DNA of 25,026 nt, taken from an uncultured Oscillospiraceae bacterium. Its GTDB lineage: Bacteria > Bacillota > Clostridia > Oscillospirales > Oscillospiraceae. Below are positions 21,764 to 25,026 of the stretch, piece by piece. Each line of letters opens with the position of its first letter. Position 1 is the first letter of the stretch. Position numbers and translations under genes: made by a program. The notes below the pieces were generated by a model that saw nothing but the letters and a program-made list of their open reading frames with translations, was not told the DNA's origin and did not search any database. The DNA lies in NCBI GenBank assembly GCA_910588365.1, contig CAJUQS010000036.1, positions 1 to 25,026 on the forward strand, in the 5' to 3' direction.

Positions 21764-23992
21764 ATGAATAGCATACTGCAATTAAAGGGGTCATTTGAAA
21801 AGCATAGTGGAAATTCTGGCGGAGGACAGAGAAATCTTCCTGTTGGACGCTATGTTGAAACCAAGCATATTTTAGGATTAATTGATGAACTTCGAACTTT
21901 ACAACTCTACTGGAGTGAGCATACGCTAATTAAAGGCGCTCTTGTTAGCGTTTACTACACAAGTGTGGTGGCAAAAAGCAACAGAATTAAGGCCCTTCTA
22001 TGCAAAGGATCTTCTGATCCCAATGATTCAATCCGTGGTGCAAAATTTGCTGGAGAGGCTCCTCATATCCAACATGTTTTCACCTATTATGTGGGCCTTG
22101 ATGCTATAGCGGAAACCATCGCGCGGCTTGCTATTATCAGTGAAATTATCGAGCGTGACTACAATGGGAAAATTTGTTATGCCCATATTGCTGCTTTAAA
22201 TAAAGGCCAAAAGCAATATAAACACCATACCCGCTTGGCTAAAACAAATTTTATCAATGCGGTAGTGGATGCATATTATGTTCAAAAGTTCTCTATTGAT
22301 TTTGCGGATTTGTCCGAGGATGGCGAAGCGATTATTACGCTCTATAAAACTGATGTTAAAACAGAAGATATATTCCGCACAATTGGAATTGATTATTTAA
22401 ATGCCAAACAGATTGATGAGAACACTGTTCTTTTACGACCTGATGAAATAGCACTTCTAAAAGAAAATGCACCGTATCTAATTGCAATGAAAGTGCGTGA
22501 CATGAGAGAGATTCCTGTCGAAGATAGCGTTGCAAGTGACCCAAGGATAGTTCAGATACCCACACCCAAGAATGAACCTATAATTGGTGTTATTGATACG
22601 CCATTTTCTGAAAATGTATATTTTAAGGAGTGGGTTATCTATGAGAGCATGCTCGGTGAAGGTATTGAATTAGAAACGCACGACTACACCCATGGTACAG
22701 AAGTCACTTCAATTATCGTAGATGGGCCAACAATTAATCCAGCGTTGGATGATGGTTGTGGTCGATTTAGGGTAAAACATTTTGGCGTTGCCAAAAAAGG
22801 GCGGTTTAGTTCGTACTCAATTCTCCGCTCAATTCGTAAAGCGGTTTCTCAAAATCGAGACATCAAAGTATGGAATCTTTCTCTTGGCTCAGTGTTGCCT
22901 ATAAAGCCTAATTTTATTTCTCCCGAGGCAGCAGAACTCGATAAGATTCAGAGTGAATTTGATGTTATCTTTGTCATTGCTGGAACAAATGGTGATTCTG
23001 CGCAAAAAAGAATTCCAATTGGCGCACCAGCGGATTCGTTAAACTCTCTGGTCGTAAATTCTGTGACACTTGAGGGAACTCCAGCATCATATCATAGAGT
23101 AGGGCCTGTTCTCTCCTTCTTTCATAAGCCTGACATTAGCTACTATGGCGGTGACATAGGCCAACCCATACATGTGTGTACACCGGCGGGGGAGGGATTT
23201 GTAAAAGGCACCTCTTTCTCCGCCCCTTGGATTGCGCGCAAAATGGCATATCTGATTTGCACATTAGGGTTTTCACGTGAAGTGGCAAAGGCGTTAATCA
23301 TTGATGCCGCCGCTGGATGGAATCGAAAAGACGATGTGTCTTGCTCAATTGGATATGGAGTAGTTCCTCGTCGGATTGAAGATATCGTAAAGACTCCCGA
23401 TGATGAAATCCGTTTTGTAATGACTGGAACTACAGATGCTTATGAAACTTACACATATAAAATTCCAGTACCAATCTATAGTGATAAGCAACCTTTTTAT
23501 GCACGGGCCACGCTCTGTTATTTCCCAAAGTGCATGAGAGATCAGGGTGTCGATTATACAAGCACTGAAATGGATATACACTTTGGCCGTGTGAAAGAAA
23601 AAGATGGAAAAGCCACGATTGCGTCCATTAATTCAAACTCACAAGGAGATGAAGGGGGAAGCCATCTGTATGAACCTGAAGCGCGTCAATTGTATCGAAA
23701 ATGGGACAATGTCAAATTGATCAGCGAAGAACTCAAAGACCGCGCTGTCCCCCGAAAAGTATATGGGGCGGGAATGTGGGGACTGAGTATAAAAACGAAG
23801 GAAAGGCTAAAAGAAAAAAATGGGCGTGGGCTTTTATTTGGCGTTGTAATCACTTTAAAAGAGATGAATGGCGAAAACCGTATTGATGATTTTATAAAAC
23901 TTTGTATGATGCGTGGCTGGATCGTTAATCGAGTCGATATTGAAAATCAGATTGATGTTTACAACAGAGCTGAAGAAGAAATTGAATTCTAA
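21764..23992 (+). CDS. Subtilisin-like serine protease (S8) of an IetAS-like module (putative toxin/effector)
   Basis: 742 residues, ATG preceded by GGGAGG inside the end of the ATPase gene. There is no signal peptide, so the protease should act in the cytoplasm, unlike most subtilases. Residues 1-270 are an unrecognised, mixed domain that follows a Gly-rich start. The S8 domain comes next with the full catalytic set: Asp278 in GVIDTPF, His310 in HGTEVTS, oxyanion Asn409 in GTNGDS and Ser484 in GTSFSAP. About 200 residues follow that I cannot place. No propeptide cleavage or secretion signal is visible. Stop-to-start coupling with the ATPase fits an effector kept in stoichiometric control by its partner. 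It ends at a bidirectional terminator (24044-24092). Confidence 0.8.
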   Translation: MNSILQLKGSFEKHSGNSGGGQRNLPVGRYVETKHILGLIDELRTLQLYWSEHTLIKGALVSVYYTSVVAKSNRIKALLCKGSSDPNDSIRGAKFAGEAPHIQHVFTYYVGLDAIAETIARLAIISEIIERDYNGKICYAHIAALNKGQKQYKHHTRLAKTNFINAVVDAYYVQKFSIDFADLSEDGEAIITLYKTDVKTEDIFRTIGIDYLNAKQIDENTVLLRPDEIALLKENAPYLIAMKVRDMREIPVEDSVASDPRIVQIPTPKNEPIIGVIDTPFSENVYFKEWVIYESMLGEGIELETHDYTHGTEVTSIIVDGPTINPALDDGCGRFRVKHFGVAKKGRFSSYSILRSIRKAVSQNRDIKVWNLSLGSVLPIKPNFISPEAAELDKIQSEFDVIFVIAGTNGDSAQKRIPIGAPADSLNSLVVNSVTLEGTPASYHRVGPVLSFFHKPDISYYGGDIGQPIHVCTPAGEGFVKGTSFSAPWIARKMAYLICTLGFSREVAKALIIDAAAGWNRKDDVSCSIGYGVVPRRIEDIVKTPDDEIRFVMTGTTDAYETYTYKIPVPIYSDKQPFYARATLCYFPKCMRDQGVDYTSTEMDIHFGRVKEKDGKATIASINSNSQGDEGGSHLYEPEARQLYRKWDNVKLISEELKDRAVPRKVYGAGMWGLSIKTKERLKEKNGRGLLFGVVITLKEMNGENRIDDFIKLCMMRGWIVNRVDIENQIDVYNRAEEEIEF

Positions 23993-24043
23993 AATTGCAA
24001 GCATCTTTTATGGTTAAATATAGTATGATGAACTGATTACAAT

Positions 24044-24092
24044 AAAATGTCCGCCTTTTACTGACAGAAATGTTCAATAAGGTGGACATTTT
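24044..24092. terminator. Bidirectional terminator between convergent genes
   Basis: AAAATGTCCGCCTT (24044-24057) pairs with AAGGTGGACATTTT (24079-24092) over 14 bp with one wobble pair. The A-run on one side and the T-run on the other let it work in both directions, for the protease operon and for the regulator gene whose stop codon directly follows. Confidence 0.75.
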
Positions 24093-24953
24093 CTATTTGT
24101 GTCTATTTTTTTGCTTGCCCTTTCCATGAGATTGGTGAGGACTGTTCTTCCCCCGTCGGCTGACCTGACGAATCTGGAGTTTCTTGGATTTTGCCAGTAT
24201 ATCCATCAATGTCACAAATTGCTCCTTGGTAATGGCATCATAGTCGATGCCTAGCCCCGCAAGGTAAACCCTTGCCTGTTTCTCCTGCGGGCTGCCTTCG
24301 TAACTCATAGCGGTCTGTAAATATTCGCTAACCGCTTCGGCGGCGGACTTCCCATCTGCGGTGGTGGCATCCTGCTTGTGGGCTTTCCTGATGTCGGAGA
24401 GAATGCTAACCAGATCATCGGACAGCACCTGTTTGAAATACTCCGCCGTTTGGATTTGAGCGAGAGCCAGCGTTCGTGTGTGCAGATCCTCGTCCTCTAC
24501 GGCATACTGCTGAATAATCTGCTGGCGCACCGCTTCGAGCATAGTATTCATATCGTTGATTCTGCTGTCGGCGATCCGGTCAACATAGACCTCGGCATCG
24601 ACCATTAACTGCTGGAATTTGTCATGCACCAGCAACTCAGACAGCAGCCGCTTATTATATTTCCCATCCCGTATCGCATCCACCGCATCATCCCGCAAAT
24701 GCAGGGCTTGAAGCTCTGCATTTGCGGGATTTTTGTTTTCTGTCAGACCCAGCAGATAGTCCGTAGACACGCCGTAGAACTTCGCCAGCGTTACGATGGC
24801 AAAGGGGCTTATATCCTTAAAATCCTCTGACTCATATTTGCCGAGGGCGGATTTGGAAAGCCCTGTCTGCTCCGCAAGCTGTTCGAGGCTCAAACCCCGG
24901 TCAACGACCCGCAGGTCTTTCAAACGCTCCTGTATGGTCAATTTCGCTTCCAT
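24093..24953 (-). CDS. Xre-family transcriptional regulator of integrative-element type
   Basis: 286 residues. An N-terminal Cro/C1-type helix-turn-helix (about 8-70: RGLSLEQLAEQTGLSKSALG, then FAIVTLAKFYGVSTDYLLGLTE) is followed by a long helical region (about 85-260) and a very basic tail (RRGKNSPHQSHGKGKQKNRH). Long Xre proteins with this N-terminus are common on conjugative and integrative elements of gut Firmicutes; the targets are unknown. GGAGG before the ATG at 24953 supports the start, though the frame stays open to the window edge. Base composition is more balanced than in the neighbouring protease operon. A gene upstream may end in 24954-25026, but the edge cuts it off. Confidence 0.75.
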   Translation of the reverse strand: MEAKLTIQERLKDLRVVDRGLSLEQLAEQTGLSKSALGKYESEDFKDISPFAIVTLAKFYGVSTDYLLGLTENKNPANAELQALHLRDDAVDAIRDGKYNKRLLSELLVHDKFQQLMVDAEVYVDRIADSRINDMNTMLEAVRQQIIQQYAVEDEDLHTRTLALAQIQTAEYFKQVLSDDLVSILSDIRKAHKQDATTADGKSAAEAVSEYLQTAMSYEGSPQEKQARVYLAGLGIDYDAITKEQFVTLMDILAKSKKLQIRQVSRRGKNSPHQSHGKGKQKNRHK

Positions 24954-25026
24954 CTCTGCCCTCCGTCCATAAGCGTGGAAATCACGCCGATTTACCGCCC
25001 TTTTCCATCCTCTTGGATATACGGGA

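Overview
The main part of the window (about 0.3-19.5 kb) is GC-rich and tightly packed. Its genes start at GGAGG-type ribosome binding sites, the promoters fit sigma-A, and a CIRCE heat-shock operator is present. With the gene families seen, this suggests the chromosome of a GC-rich clostridial Firmicute, probably a gut Oscillospiraceae (Flavonifractor/Oscillibacter-like). The assignment is inference from style, not a database match. From about 19.5 kb to the right edge base composition becomes visibly more AT-rich, and the genes change to small regulators, small hypotheticals, a two-gene toxin/defence-type module and an Xre-like regulator. That part looks like accessory, mobile-element-derived DNA.

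Layout of the core part. kbl (glycine C-acetyltransferase, +) is followed by an AI-2E-family exporter (-) and a CbxX/SpoVK-like AAA+ ATPase (+) whose last codons and stop lie inside a dispersed repeat. A minus-strand LemA plus DUF3137-like membrane pair follows, then a small unrecognised protein with a TTG start and an M19 membrane dipeptidase. Next are cardiolipin synthase, proA/proB (overlapping by ATGA) and ppk1, all on the minus strand, so transcription runs ppk1, proB, proA and then cls from its own promoter. On the plus strand htpG sits behind a perfect CIRCE and is closely followed by a patatin-like hydrolase. A gap of roughly 450 bases then carries an imperfect palindrome and terminators. 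After it come a 25-codon gene with its own promoter and terminator, and a GT4 glycosyltransferase.

Layout of the accessory part. A ribbon-helix-helix regulator (-) lies opposite two small plus-strand genes. These are followed by a strong terminator, a probable decayed reading frame, and a two-gene operon of a AAA+ ATPase and a cytoplasmic subtilisin-like protease joined stop-to-start. The pair has the composition of the IetAS toxin-antitoxin/anti-phage system. It has a near-consensus promoter carrying a 10-bp direct repeat, and the ATPase ends in a possible helix-turn-helix, so the operon may regulate itself. A convergent terminator separates it from an Xre-type regulator of the kind found on integrative elements.

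The core spacers carry at least three copies of one MITE/REP-like repeat (1-219, about 4899-5051, 8448-8609). I see no rRNA, tRNA, CRISPR array or intact transposase.
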